A stretch of 32,877 nucleotides of DNA from Syntrophales bacterium. Lineage in GTDB: Bacteria > Desulfobacterota > Syntrophia > Syntrophales > UBA2210. Every line of letters starts with the position of its first letter. Position 1 is the stretch's first letter. The stretch spans positions 1 to 32,877 of the forward strand of contig JAQUQY010000001.1 in assembly GCA_028715865.1 (NCBI GenBank). Reading direction: 5' to 3'. The notes below the pieces were generated by a model. The model was not told where the DNA came from and searched no databases. It saw only the letters and a list, made by a program, of their open reading frames with translations. A program made the translations under genes and the position numbers. Shown here in pieces: positions 13,798 through 22,100 of the stretch.

Positions 13798-13894
13798 CTT
13801 CCCGAAACCTGAGTGTCTTTCGACAGGCTCAAGCAGTTCAACTCTAACAACCTGCCTGATGCGTGTCAAGGACTCTCGAACACAAGGAGTGTCT

Positions 13895-14137
13895 ATGAGG
13901 ACGCGCAGATACAACCGATATCAGCTCGAGAAACATCAAAAGGCGATTAAAACCATTCTTGCCCTCTTTCCTGGGTCCAGAGTTGTCGACACAGGGGATC
14001 AGGATTGCCCGAGGAAACAACCAAGTTATAGTAAGCCCGCGCCGGGAACCGTAGACAGGGCCCAAGCGGGCGGGTCACGGCCTGTAATGGAAAATTATGA
14101 CCTGTTTGAAGGGGAATCAGATGGGGGTGCTATATGA
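13895..14137 (+). CDS. Small basic protein coupled to the Rep-like gene
   Basis: Not recognised. The ATG at 13895 has AAGGAG five bases upstream and gives an 80-residue protein with a basic N-terminal helix (MRTRRYNRYQLEKHQKAIKT). The middle is Pro-rich and disordered-looking, and the tail is acidic (ENYDLFEGESDGGAI). It overlaps the Rep-like gene by ATGA, so the two are translationally coupled. A DNA-binding or Rep-accessory role is possible but unproven. A longer in-frame start at 13793 would lie inside the inverted repeat and has no ribosome site. Confidence 0.65.
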   Translation: MRTRRYNRYQLEKHQKAIKTILALFPGSRVVDTGDQDCPRKQPSYSKPAPGTVDRAQAGGSRPVMENYDLFEGESDGGAI

Positions 14138-15327
14138 CTATCAGGCACCCCGCAAAGGTGAAAATTAACGTCTTATCGTCAGGGTTAGATACGGTTGTTT
14201 TATCATTTGACGTAGATTGGAAGGACAGGCAACTATTTGGATATCTTGAAGAAGTTAAAAAGCTATCACAGGAAGTTAGTTGCGATTATCCTGGTTTTCT
14301 CTCACATTTCAAACCTAATGAAAAATGGCCCTTTCATATCAAGCCGAATGGCACAAAGGGGTATTCCTGGATTCTCGTCAATAATGATTTCACATTCAAG
14401 ATTGCCGACAGGCAAAACCCTGGGCCAAGGCCCAATATGATGGTTGAAATCAGATCAGAGGCCCTATGGCGGTTAGGACCTCAGGAAGCCAAAGAAATCG
14501 CTTACAAGGTCATCCGGGCAAGCCAGGGGAATATTGTTGACGTTAAGCCAAGTCGGGTTGATCTTTGTCTTGATTTCATGGTGCCGGAAAAATACTGGAC
14601 CCAGTCGCTGCTTGACTATGCAGTTACCAGGGCAACGGATTTTACACCCTATTATACTCACAGGAAATTGAACGGAATCAGGATCGGCAAGGGCAACATA
14701 TCAGCCCGTTTGTATGACAAGCCCCTGGAGATCCGACAGAAATCAAAGAAATTCTGGATGTACGATATATGGGGGATTGATGAGGTTCCGCCAGATCAGA
14801 AAATAATCCGTATCGAATTTCAGCTAAGAAGGCCGGTGCTGAAAGAACTCGGCCTGAACTGTGATCGTGACCTAATCAATAAGGCTACCGGTGCCTGGGC
14901 CTATTGTACCGGTGAATGGTTAAAGTTTCAGGATCGGCCGGGATTGCACCACACGCAACGGAGAACATTTGATTGGTACAGGCACATACAGGAGGGCTTT
15001 CAGGGAGCCCAAGATGCAGAACCCCTCATCAGAAACAAGGCTGTGCGAGTTGATAAGAAGCGCCTGCTTCAGCAGATCAATGGATCGATAATATCATTGA
15101 AAGCCATAGAACAGGAGGAACGGGGAATCAATGACAGCGGACCTCTAACAATGCAGGATGCGGTCCTTACCTATGCCCAGGAGATAACGAACCATCAGAT
15201 GGAGTATGAGGATATTCAGGAAAGGTTGAAAAAGAAAAGGGCACGGTATCACCGGGAGCTTTCATTGTCGAAGAATCTAGAAGGTGAGGACATGTACGAG
15301 CTCCGAGAGGCCCAAGAATCATGTTGA
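14134..15327 (+). CDS. Rep_trans-like replication initiation protein
   Basis: This 397-residue protein shows the layout of the replication initiation factor family (PF02486, which includes CTX-phage RstA and Tn916-type proteins). An N-terminal beta-rich part (GLDTVVLSFDVDW) is followed by PSRVDLCLDFMVP, a central RIGKGNISARLYDKPLEIRQ with the conserved YDK motif near residue 197, then KIIRIEFQLRRPVLKELG. The C-terminal 100 residues are charged coiled coil (YEDIQERLKKKRARYHREL). The family nicks an origin through Tyr for rolling-circle replication, so the excised island may replicate. No helicase gene is present. It follows the small gene by ATGA overlap and precedes the integrase. Confidence 0.68.
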   Translation: MTIRHPAKVKINVLSSGLDTVVLSFDVDWKDRQLFGYLEEVKKLSQEVSCDYPGFLSHFKPNEKWPFHIKPNGTKGYSWILVNNDFTFKIADRQNPGPRPNMMVEIRSEALWRLGPQEAKEIAYKVIRASQGNIVDVKPSRVDLCLDFMVPEKYWTQSLLDYAVTRATDFTPYYTHRKLNGIRIGKGNISARLYDKPLEIRQKSKKFWMYDIWGIDEVPPDQKIIRIEFQLRRPVLKELGLNCDRDLINKATGAWAYCTGEWLKFQDRPGLHHTQRRTFDWYRHIQEGFQGAQDAEPLIRNKAVRVDKKRLLQQINGSIISLKAIEQEERGINDSGPLTMQDAVLTYAQEITNHQMEYEDIQERLKKKRARYHRELSLSKNLEGEDMYELREAQESC

Positions 15328-15351
15328 CCCATGCCCTCAAATGTCACATAA

Positions 15352-15367
15352 CCTCTCAAAAGAGAGG
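15352..15367 (+). promoter_or_regulatory. Small hairpin beside the integrase ribosome site
   Basis: CCTCTC and GAGAGG form a 6-bp stem with an AAAA loop. The right arm runs into GGGGGTGG, the purine-rich stretch ahead of the integrase ATG at 15381. Folding could mask part of the ribosome site and dampen integrase translation. Confidence 0.4.
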
Positions 15368-15380
15368 GGGTGGCTTTTGC

Positions 15381-16496
15381 ATGAAGGGATCAATCCATTA
15401 TCGGAAAGACCGGAAACGATGGCTTGTCAGGTGGTACCATGAAGGAAAAGCCTACAATATCTATCGCTACAACGGAGAATATTTATATGATAGGAGACTG
15501 GCGGAAAAGCTCTTGTCCTGCATGCAGGCAGACGAAGAAAGAAATGTTTTCCGAATCGAAAAATATCTCTATTCGGCAACGGATGTTGTCCCTTATCTGA
15601 GGAAATGGCTTGAAAGTATATCATCCACCTTATCACCGGCAACACATAAGGATTATCAAAACAGCATAGAAAACCATCTCGCCCCGTGGTTTGATGAAAA
15701 CCCCTTCATGCTCCATGAAATTCAATACGACGTTTTGTGTCGACTCATGAATGACATTAAGAGATCGGGCAAGGGAAAGCTCAATGTCCTGTATTGCTTG
15801 AGAGCCTGCCTGGACTACGCATGGAGATCCGGACGAATACCGGCGATTCCTCCTTTTCCGAAAAGAAAAATGTTCGGGATCGTTGAAAAATCCATAAAGT
15901 GGGTTCGTGAGGACAGGCAAAAGGCGATCATTGAAGCGATTCCCGAAGCGCATCAACCAATCTTCTGGTGGCTCAAATACCACTTGCGCCGACCATCTGA
16001 GGCTATGGCGCTCATGAAGGAAGACTATGATCAGGATGCCGACGTTTTCATTATTAGAAGGGCCTTTTCAAATAAGAAGCTAATTGATCGCACGAAGACG
16101 GGCAAGATTCACATCATCCCCTGTCACCCGGATTTCAAGAAGATGATGGAACGGATGCCCTTAACCTTCTCGCCTTTCATGTTTACAAATCAAACAGGAC
16201 GGCTTGAAGGGAAGCATTACCAGCACGATTACTTGGTTGATCTCTGGAACAAAGCATGTCGGGACGTGGGAGAGTCGATAAACATGTATGCCGGATTGAA
16301 GCATTCTTCGTGCTCGCAGTATGTAAACGAGAAGGGCTTGTCAATTGATGAACTGCAAATGCTGACGGATCACGCACGACGGGAAAGCGTTTTGAAATAT
16401 GCCGCGGTCCAGGCAGAAGCAAAAAGAAAACTCATGGCAAGAGTGGTTTCAATTGGGAACAGAACGGGAACAGAAAAAAAGACAGCCGATGGCTGA
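15381..16496 (+). CDS. int: Tyrosine-type site-specific recombinase (island integrase), atypical active site
   Basis: This 371-residue protein has an N-terminal beta-rich arm-binding domain (IHYRKDRKRWLVRWYHEGKA), a SAM-like core-binding domain (TLSPATHKDYQNSIENHLAP) and a C-terminal catalytic domain. Catalytic positions by alignment of motifs are Arg I in HLRRPSEAMAL, Lys in RTKTGK, His in LTDHARRESV and the nucleophile Tyr in VLKYAAV. The usual HxLRH box reads AGLKH, so box II His and Arg are replaced by Ala and Lys. It lies 14 bases from the selC end and points at it, typical of tRNA-targeting integrases. The ATG at 15381 was preferred to 15321 because of the purine-rich GGGGGTGG ahead of it. 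Confidence 0.87.
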   Translation: MKGSIHYRKDRKRWLVRWYHEGKAYNIYRYNGEYLYDRRLAEKLLSCMQADEERNVFRIEKYLYSATDVVPYLRKWLESISSTLSPATHKDYQNSIENHLAPWFDENPFMLHEIQYDVLCRLMNDIKRSGKGKLNVLYCLRACLDYAWRSGRIPAIPPFPKRKMFGIVEKSIKWVREDRQKAIIEAIPEAHQPIFWWLKYHLRRPSEAMALMKEDYDQDADVFIIRRAFSNKKLIDRTKTGKIHIIPCHPDFKKMMERMPLTFSPFMFTNQTGRLEGKHYQHDYLVDLWNKACRDVGESINMYAGLKHSSCSQYVNEKGLSIDELQMLTDHARRESVLKYAAVQAEAKRKLMARVVSIGNRTGTEKKTADG

Positions 16497-16510
16497 AATT
16501 ACTCATAAAT

Positions 16511-16539
16511 TGGCGGAAGTGCATGGGAATCGAACCCAC
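16511..16539 (-). repeat. Proximal attachment-site repeat inside selC
   Basis: These 29 bases are identical to 11196-11224 and form the 3' end of tRNA-Sec (T-arm, acceptor strand, CCA). Integration at this site rebuilt a complete tRNA gene. Confidence 0.9.
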
Positions 16540-16608
16540 CTGAGAGGTTACTAGCCCCCCACACTGGATTTGAAGTCCAGGAGGCCCACCAGAGACCTTG
16601 GCACTTCC
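16511..16608 (-). tRNA. selC: tRNA-Sec (anticodon TCA)
   Basis: The minus strand folds as a selenocysteine tRNA. The acceptor stem has 8 bp (GGAAGTGC/GCACTTCC), then discriminator G and an encoded CCA. The anticodon arm is CTGGA-CTTCAAA-TCCAG with UCA at positions complementary to 16571-16573. A long GC-rich variable arm follows, and the T-arm is GTGGGTTCGATTCCCAT. The 8-bp acceptor stem, UCA anticodon and 98-base length are diagnostic. The tRNA is charged with Ser, converted to Sec by SelA, and delivered to in-frame UGA codons by SelB. Its 3' end was used for island integration. moeA lies upstream on the same strand. Confidence 0.96.
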
Positions 16609-16674
16609 GCGAGGACTATGCATACAGAAAACGGTCTTGGCTGTCAATGACGATGATGGCAAGAACGCTTAAGA

Positions 16675-17925
16675 TTAAAAATCAAGATACTGGGGCTCAG
16701 CAGCCGCGAGCAGTGAGTTGTCGATGAGCTGGACCGCTACTTCGTCTCCCCTTTCGGCATTGGTCATCGCTCTCGGCAGTACTATGATGCCGTTCGCCAG
16801 CACCATGGATTTTAGGATGCCCGATCCCTGGTCACCGGTGGTCCTTACGGTCATCCGTCCATTCCGGCATGACAGTATCCCCCTTAGGAAGTATGTGAAC
16901 CCGCTTCGCTTGGCCAATTTTTCTTCCAGAACAGCCTTGACGGTTTTTCTATATAGAGCCCTGTGGCCGGTTATTTTTCGAAGAGCCGGCCTCACGTACT
17001 GTTCGAAAGACATCATCGCCGAAACAGGGTTTCCCGGCAATCCAAAGAAGGGAACTGATCCAAGTGTGGCAAAGGTAAAGGGCTTTCCCGGTCTTTGAGC
17101 CACGGTGTCGAATTCGACGCGGGCGCCCAGGTTTTTGAAAACCGACTGGACGAAATCGTAATCACCAACGGAAACGCCCCCCGATGATATGATCACATGG
17201 GCCTCTTCCTTCGCCTTGCTTAACAGGGTAAAGACGTCTCCCCGGTTATCCTTGGCGATACCCAGAATCAGCGGGATTCCTCCTCCTTCGGTCACCTGTC
17301 CAAACAGGGAGTAACTGTTGCTGTTCACAATTCTTCCCGAAGAGGGATCGCCATCGATGTCCATGAGTTCGTCGCCGGTAGAGATGATTGCTACAACAGG
17401 CCTTTTGTAAACTGGGACCAGCGAGTTTCCAGTCGCCGCCAGCATACCCATGTGTGCTGGCCCGATGAGGGTTCCCTTGGCTATTACTGTTTCTCCCTCC
17501 GTTACATCCTCCCCACGGCGCCTGACGTTCGCCCCCTCTCCAACTGGCTCGAAAAAAGTCACCCTGTCTCCCTCGGTATCCACGTCTTCGATTTTTACTA
17601 CCGCATCGGCCCCGTCTGGAATGGGGGCACCCGTCATAATCCTCGAGACCTCTCCCCTTCCGGGTGACTTATCCGGGACAATCCCGGCAGGGATCTCTTC
17701 CACGCACCGGAGCGTTACCGGCACTTCCCTCGAAGCCTTTTTAATGTCTTCCCACTTAAGGGCGTATCCGTCCATGGCCGAATTATCCCGCGGCGGGATA
17801 TGGCGCGACGAATAGATATCCTTCGCAATAACCCGGTTAAGGCTTTCCGTGATAGCGACCCGTTCAACACCCAGGGAACTGACAAAATCGATAATCTGTG
17901 ACAGGCAATCTTCTGCGGTCTTCAT
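16675..17925 (-). CDS. moeA: Molybdopterin molybdenumtransferase MoeA
   Basis: This 416-residue protein has the MoeA order. The N-terminal motif RHIPPRDNSAMDGYALKW contains the conserved Asp-Asn-Ser-Ala-Met-Asp-Gly. GRIVNSNSYSLFGQVTEGGG and SSGGVSVGDYDFVQ follow in the MPT-binding domain. The core PGKPFTFATLGSVPFFGLPG continues NPVSAMMSFE, and there is a C-terminal beta-barrel domain. The enzyme inserts molybdate into adenylated molybdopterin in the cytoplasm. The ATG at 17925 is chosen for family length and a GGAAGG upstream; an extra 11 residues to 17958 are open. Placement next to selC is suggestive, because bacterial formate dehydrogenases need both molybdenum or tungsten cofactor and Sec. 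Confidence 0.95.
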   Translation of the reverse strand: MKTAEDCLSQIIDFVSSLGVERVAITESLNRVIAKDIYSSRHIPPRDNSAMDGYALKWEDIKKASREVPVTLRCVEEIPAGIVPDKSPGRGEVSRIMTGAPIPDGADAVVKIEDVDTEGDRVTFFEPVGEGANVRRRGEDVTEGETVIAKGTLIGPAHMGMLAATGNSLVPVYKRPVVAIISTGDELMDIDGDPSSGRIVNSNSYSLFGQVTEGGGIPLILGIAKDNRGDVFTLLSKAKEEAHVIISSGGVSVGDYDFVQSVFKNLGARVEFDTVAQRPGKPFTFATLGSVPFFGLPGNPVSAMMSFEQYVRPALRKITGHRALYRKTVKAVLEEKLAKRSGFTYFLRGILSCRNGRMTVRTTGDQGSGILKSMVLANGIIVLPRAMTNAERGDEVAVQLIDNSLLAAAEPQYLDF

Positions 17926-18167
17926 ATCATTGTAATCCTTCCAATAGATCGTAGTCATATAGGAAGGTTAAGGCATTGTCAATACGGCGGACGGCGCCTT
18001 GCGTTCCGCATCCCTGAGAAAATGTTTTTGGCCTCCCTCGAAGCATATACGCTGCGAAGCTCTCGCCGGGTTCTTTGGGCTTGAATAATAACAGTTTATG
18101 ATATAGTGGAGTTCCCTGTACCTGGGGAGCCAATTATCGATTCTGGAACGCGTGACGGAGCGATGTA

Positions 18168-19076
18168 ATGAACACGGAAGAAATGCAAAAAGAAATACGG
18201 GGACTGCTTAAGGAGAAAAACGCTGTTCTTCTGGCACACTACTATCAGGAAGGCGACATTCAGGATATAGCTGATTTTCTTGGAGATTCTCTCGCCCTCA
18301 GTATGGAAGCCGCGAGAACCAGGGCAGATTGCATTGTATTTGCCGGCGTCCGTTTCATGGCAGAAACAGCCGCCATCCTGGCTCCGGATAAAACGGTCCT
18401 TCTCCCCGTTCCCGAAGCCGGCTGCCCCCTTGCCGACAGGATAACGGCCGATGAGCTGAAAAAGGCCCGGCAGCAGCATCCCCATGCGGCCGTGGTCACA
18501 TACGTAAACTCCACAGCCGAAACGAAGGCTCTCAGCGACATCTGCTGTACATCAACCAACGCTGTCAAAGTGGTGCAGAGCATGGACACGCACGAGATTC
18601 TCATGACGCCCGACGGGAACCTTGCCCGCTACGTGTCCCGCTTTACAAGGATACCTATCATTCCCTGGAATGGCGACTGCCCTGTACACCAGGGTTTGAC
18701 GCCGGGCGACATCCGCAAGGTGCGTGAGGAACATCCCGGAGCGCCTCTGGCGGTTCATCCCGAGTGTTCACCCGAAGTCATCGATCTGGCCGATTTTACC
18801 GGCAGCACATCTGCCATCATTGAATTCGCCGGAAAAACAGAAGCCGGAAAGGTTATTATAGGAACTGAATCGGGAATTATTCACGAACTCGAAAAACGAT
18901 ATCCCGGAAAAACATTTGTAGCCGCTGCGGCTTCTCTAGTATGCGAGGACATGAAAAAAATTAAACTGAAAGACGTGCTGGCGGCGCTCAGGGAAACCCG
19001 GCATGTCGTAACTGTTGCCGAGGAAATCCGACTGCCCGCCCACCGCGCACTGTCCCGAATGCTGGAGCTGGCATAG
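18168..19076 (+). CDS. nadA: Quinolinate synthase NadA
   Basis: This 302-residue protein condenses iminoaspartate with dihydroxyacetone phosphate to quinolinate, the first committed product in NAD synthesis. It shows the three-fold pseudo-symmetric NadA pattern: AHYYQEGDIQDIADFLGDSL near residue 23, FAGVRFMAETA, TYVNSTAETKA and HPECSPEVI. The three [4Fe-4S] ligands should be Cys86 (AGCPLAD), Cys171 (WNGDCPVHQ) and Cys259 (LVCEDMK). The length is normal. GGAG lies seven bases before the ATG. It is divergent from moeA. nadB is not in the window, but nadD is (26873-27517). Confidence 0.96.
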   Translation: MNTEEMQKEIRGLLKEKNAVLLAHYYQEGDIQDIADFLGDSLALSMEAARTRADCIVFAGVRFMAETAAILAPDKTVLLPVPEAGCPLADRITADELKKARQQHPHAAVVTYVNSTAETKALSDICCTSTNAVKVVQSMDTHEILMTPDGNLARYVSRFTRIPIIPWNGDCPVHQGLTPGDIRKVREEHPGAPLAVHPECSPEVIDLADFTGSTSAIIEFAGKTEAGKVIIGTESGIIHELEKRYPGKTFVAAAASLVCEDMKKIKLKDVLAALRETRHVVTVAEEIRLPAHRALSRMLELA

Positions 19077-19197
19077 CTCCTTGTAACAGCTTTCAATCTC
19101 CTATCAGGAGCACAATCTGATTTTAGGCTATGCCATAGATCACTTTTTCCGCGAAAGATCAGATGCTGCAAGGCAATAGTCCCTGGACCGTCACTTA

Positions 19198-22100
19198 ATG
19201 AGAAAAAAAGTAGAGCAGAAAGAGCGCAGTAACGACCCGGTCCTGAACTCCTTTTTTGAAAACCTGTCCAGCGAGAAAGAAACACTTCTGCTTACAGGCC
19301 TGCAGGGATCATCAGCTGCCCTTGTGTTGTCCCTTGTGTTCAAGAGACTTAACCGCACCATTCTTGTTACTCTTTCGTCACAAAAAGAAGCGGAATCCTT
19401 ATTCGGAGACCTGCAATTTTTCCTGGAACCCGGGAACGTGTTTATCCACATGGCCTGGGATATAAGACTCTTCTCCTCTGACGAAATTCTCTCTTTTGAT
19501 CAGGAAGCGGTGCAGTCAAGAATGCGTGTCCTTACAAGGCTAATGACCGGCAAGCCAATGATCGTTGTAAGTTCTACGGAAGCCCTGCTTCAGCGGGTCA
19601 TTCCCATGTCAGCTCTGGTTGATTACCTTGAAATAATCTCCCAGGGAGATAGCCTGGAACGAAGCCGCCTGGAGAATAAGCTGCTTGAGGGAGGCTACCA
19701 GAGGGTGCCCCTCGTGGAAGAACCGGGCGAATTCAGCTTGCGGGGATTCATAGCCGACATTTATTCCCCTGCCGAAGACAGTCCGGTCAGAATCGAATTT
19801 TTTGGCGATGAAATCGAATCGATCCGGGAATTCAACCCCGAAACACAGCGGTCTCTCAAAGAGATATCGTCCTTTATGATGGCTCCCGCCGGTGAAATAC
19901 TATTTACCGAGGAATCAAAGAACCTGGCACTCCGACATCTGCGGGTCCGAGCCGCCGACCTGGGCCTTTCCAGGGCCAGGAGAGACGCGCTGGCGGGGTT
20001 TATAGAAACCGGCATACTTCCCGCCACTGCGGCACAATTCCTTCCCCTTTATTACGACGAACCGAGTATGGCTGAAAGCACGCATCGCAGTTTCGAAACC
20101 ATAATCGATTATCTTCCAAAAAACGGCTTCCTTGCCTTTCTTGACCGGATCGGCATAGAGCAGACCGAGCGGGACCTGATCGGCAAAATTGAAGGTTACA
20201 CGGAGAAAGCCCGCGAGGAAGAAAGGTTTTACCTGGAGAAATCGTCTCTCTTCTCGTCCCTCGAAATGGTTAAACAGCGTTCACAGGGGTTACATAAACT
20301 TGTTTTTGATGATGCAAGGGAACACCACCAAAGCCGCGCCTTCAATTTTTCAATTGAAACACAAATTGGACTTATTCAATCCGAATTTCGAAGTGAACAC
20401 GACGGAGGTCTTCTTTTGCCATTCGTGGAGAGGGTGAAGACCTGGATGAAGGAAGGCGTTACGACGTTTTTTCTATGCGGCGAAGAAGAAATCCGGCGCA
20501 TCACACATATATTCGAGGGGTACGGCCTCACGGTGGAACAGTCATCACGGCCTTTTTTTTTGGACCTGGAAAGGTATAAAGGAAAGGGAACATTCCTGAT
20601 TAAACCAGGCAGGATTTCCGAAGGGTTCCATTACGGCTCTATGAAATTGGCCCTGGTATGCGATGAAGATCTCTTCGGAAAAAAAATCAAGCGCCGCAAA
20701 AAACCCTCCCTACGGGAAGGGTATTTTTTAAGATCCTTCGGTGAATTGAAAGAGGGCGATTTCATCGTTCATATGGATCACGGAATCGGCCTTTACCAGG
20801 GTTTGAAACGCCTGTCAGCGGCAGGCATAGAAAACGATTTTATTCTCCTCGAATACTCCGGCGGCGACAAGCTCTACCTGCCTGTGGACCGTCTTGACCA
20901 GATTCAGCGTTACGTCGGTCCCGACGGGTTCGCCCCTCCCACCGACCGCCTGGGTGGAAGCTCCTGGGAAGCAGTCAAGAAACGTGTTAGCGAGTCGGTT
21001 CGAAAGATCGCCGAGGACCTTCTGGCGCTCTACGCGGCCCGAGAGGTGATGGAGGGACACAGTTTTTCCATGAATGAACGGGCATGTGACGAGTTCGCCG
21101 CGTCCTTCGAGTTCGAGGAAACACCCGACCAGATCCGCGCCATCAATGATATCGATGATGACATGACCGATGCCAGGCCCATGGACCGGCTCATCTGCGG
21201 CGACGCCGGCTTCGGCAAGACTGAAACGGCCTTGAGGGCTTCCTTCAGGGCCGTTATGGACGGAACCCAGGTAGCCCTTCTCGTTCCAACGACCATACTG
21301 GCTGAGCAGCACTATCGAACCTTCGCCAGCCGCTTTTCATCCTGGCCGGTTCGCGTGGAAGTACTGAACCGGTTCAAGAGCAAAAAGGAACAGCAGACCA
21401 TAGTGTCGGACATCAAACGGGGACTGGTGGACATCGTCATCGGTACCCATCGTCTTCTGCAAAAGGACGTGGCCTTTCGAAACCTGGGCCTGGTTATAAT
21501 CGACGAGGAACAACGCTTCGGGGTAGCCCACAAGGAGAAGCTGAAAAAGCTGAGAAAACTGGTGGATGTCATGACGCTTACGGCAACGCCAATACCGAGA
21601 ACGCTCCAGTTATCACTGGTGGGTCTTCGGGACCTTTCAGTAATCGACACCCCGCCAGAGGGACGCCAAGCGGTGCGTGTGTATGTTGCCGAATTCGACG
21701 AAGATCTCATCCGCGATGCCATCGAGGAAGAAATGAATCGCGGCGGCCAGGTATTTTTTATACACGACAGGATACGGTCCATCGAAGGCATGGCCCGATC
21801 GGTACAGCGCATTGTCCCCGGAGCCCGGGTTGCATTTGCCCACGGCCGGATGAAAACCGGGGAACTGGAAAAAATTATGATCAGTTTCCTCGACAGGCGT
21901 ATCGATATCCTTGTATGCACCACAATCATCGGTTCCGGTGTAGATATCCCTGCTGCTAACACGATCATAATAAATCGGGCGGACCGGTTCGGACTGTCAC
22001 AGCTATATCAGCTTCGCGGCAGGGTGGGACGTTCCAGCGAAAGCGCGGCTGCCTACCTCCTTATTCCAAAGGGGGCCGTTTTGACGAAGGACGCGAGGAA

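Larger units (their letters stand above)
11196..16539. mobile_element. selC-integrated genomic island, 5.3 kb
   Basis: A 29-base direct repeat, 11196-11224 and 16511-16539, bounds the block. The right copy is the T-arm, acceptor strand and CCA end of selC; the left copy is the duplicated tRNA end. Inside are a tyrosine recombinase next to selC, a Rep_trans-like replication gene, a small coupled gene, a ribbon-helix-helix regulator and an AT-rich three-gene cargo operon on the opposite strand. Size and gene content suit a small integrative element or a phage or ICE satellite. No capsid, relaxase (MOB) or transfer genes are present. Confidence 0.88.

Noticed and set aside
13486..14137. RHH protein and the following small protein as a toxin-antitoxin pair
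   Set aside because: The second gene is coupled to the Rep-like gene, not to the RHH gene; a 139-base gap with a hairpin separates them, and it has no toxin-like features.
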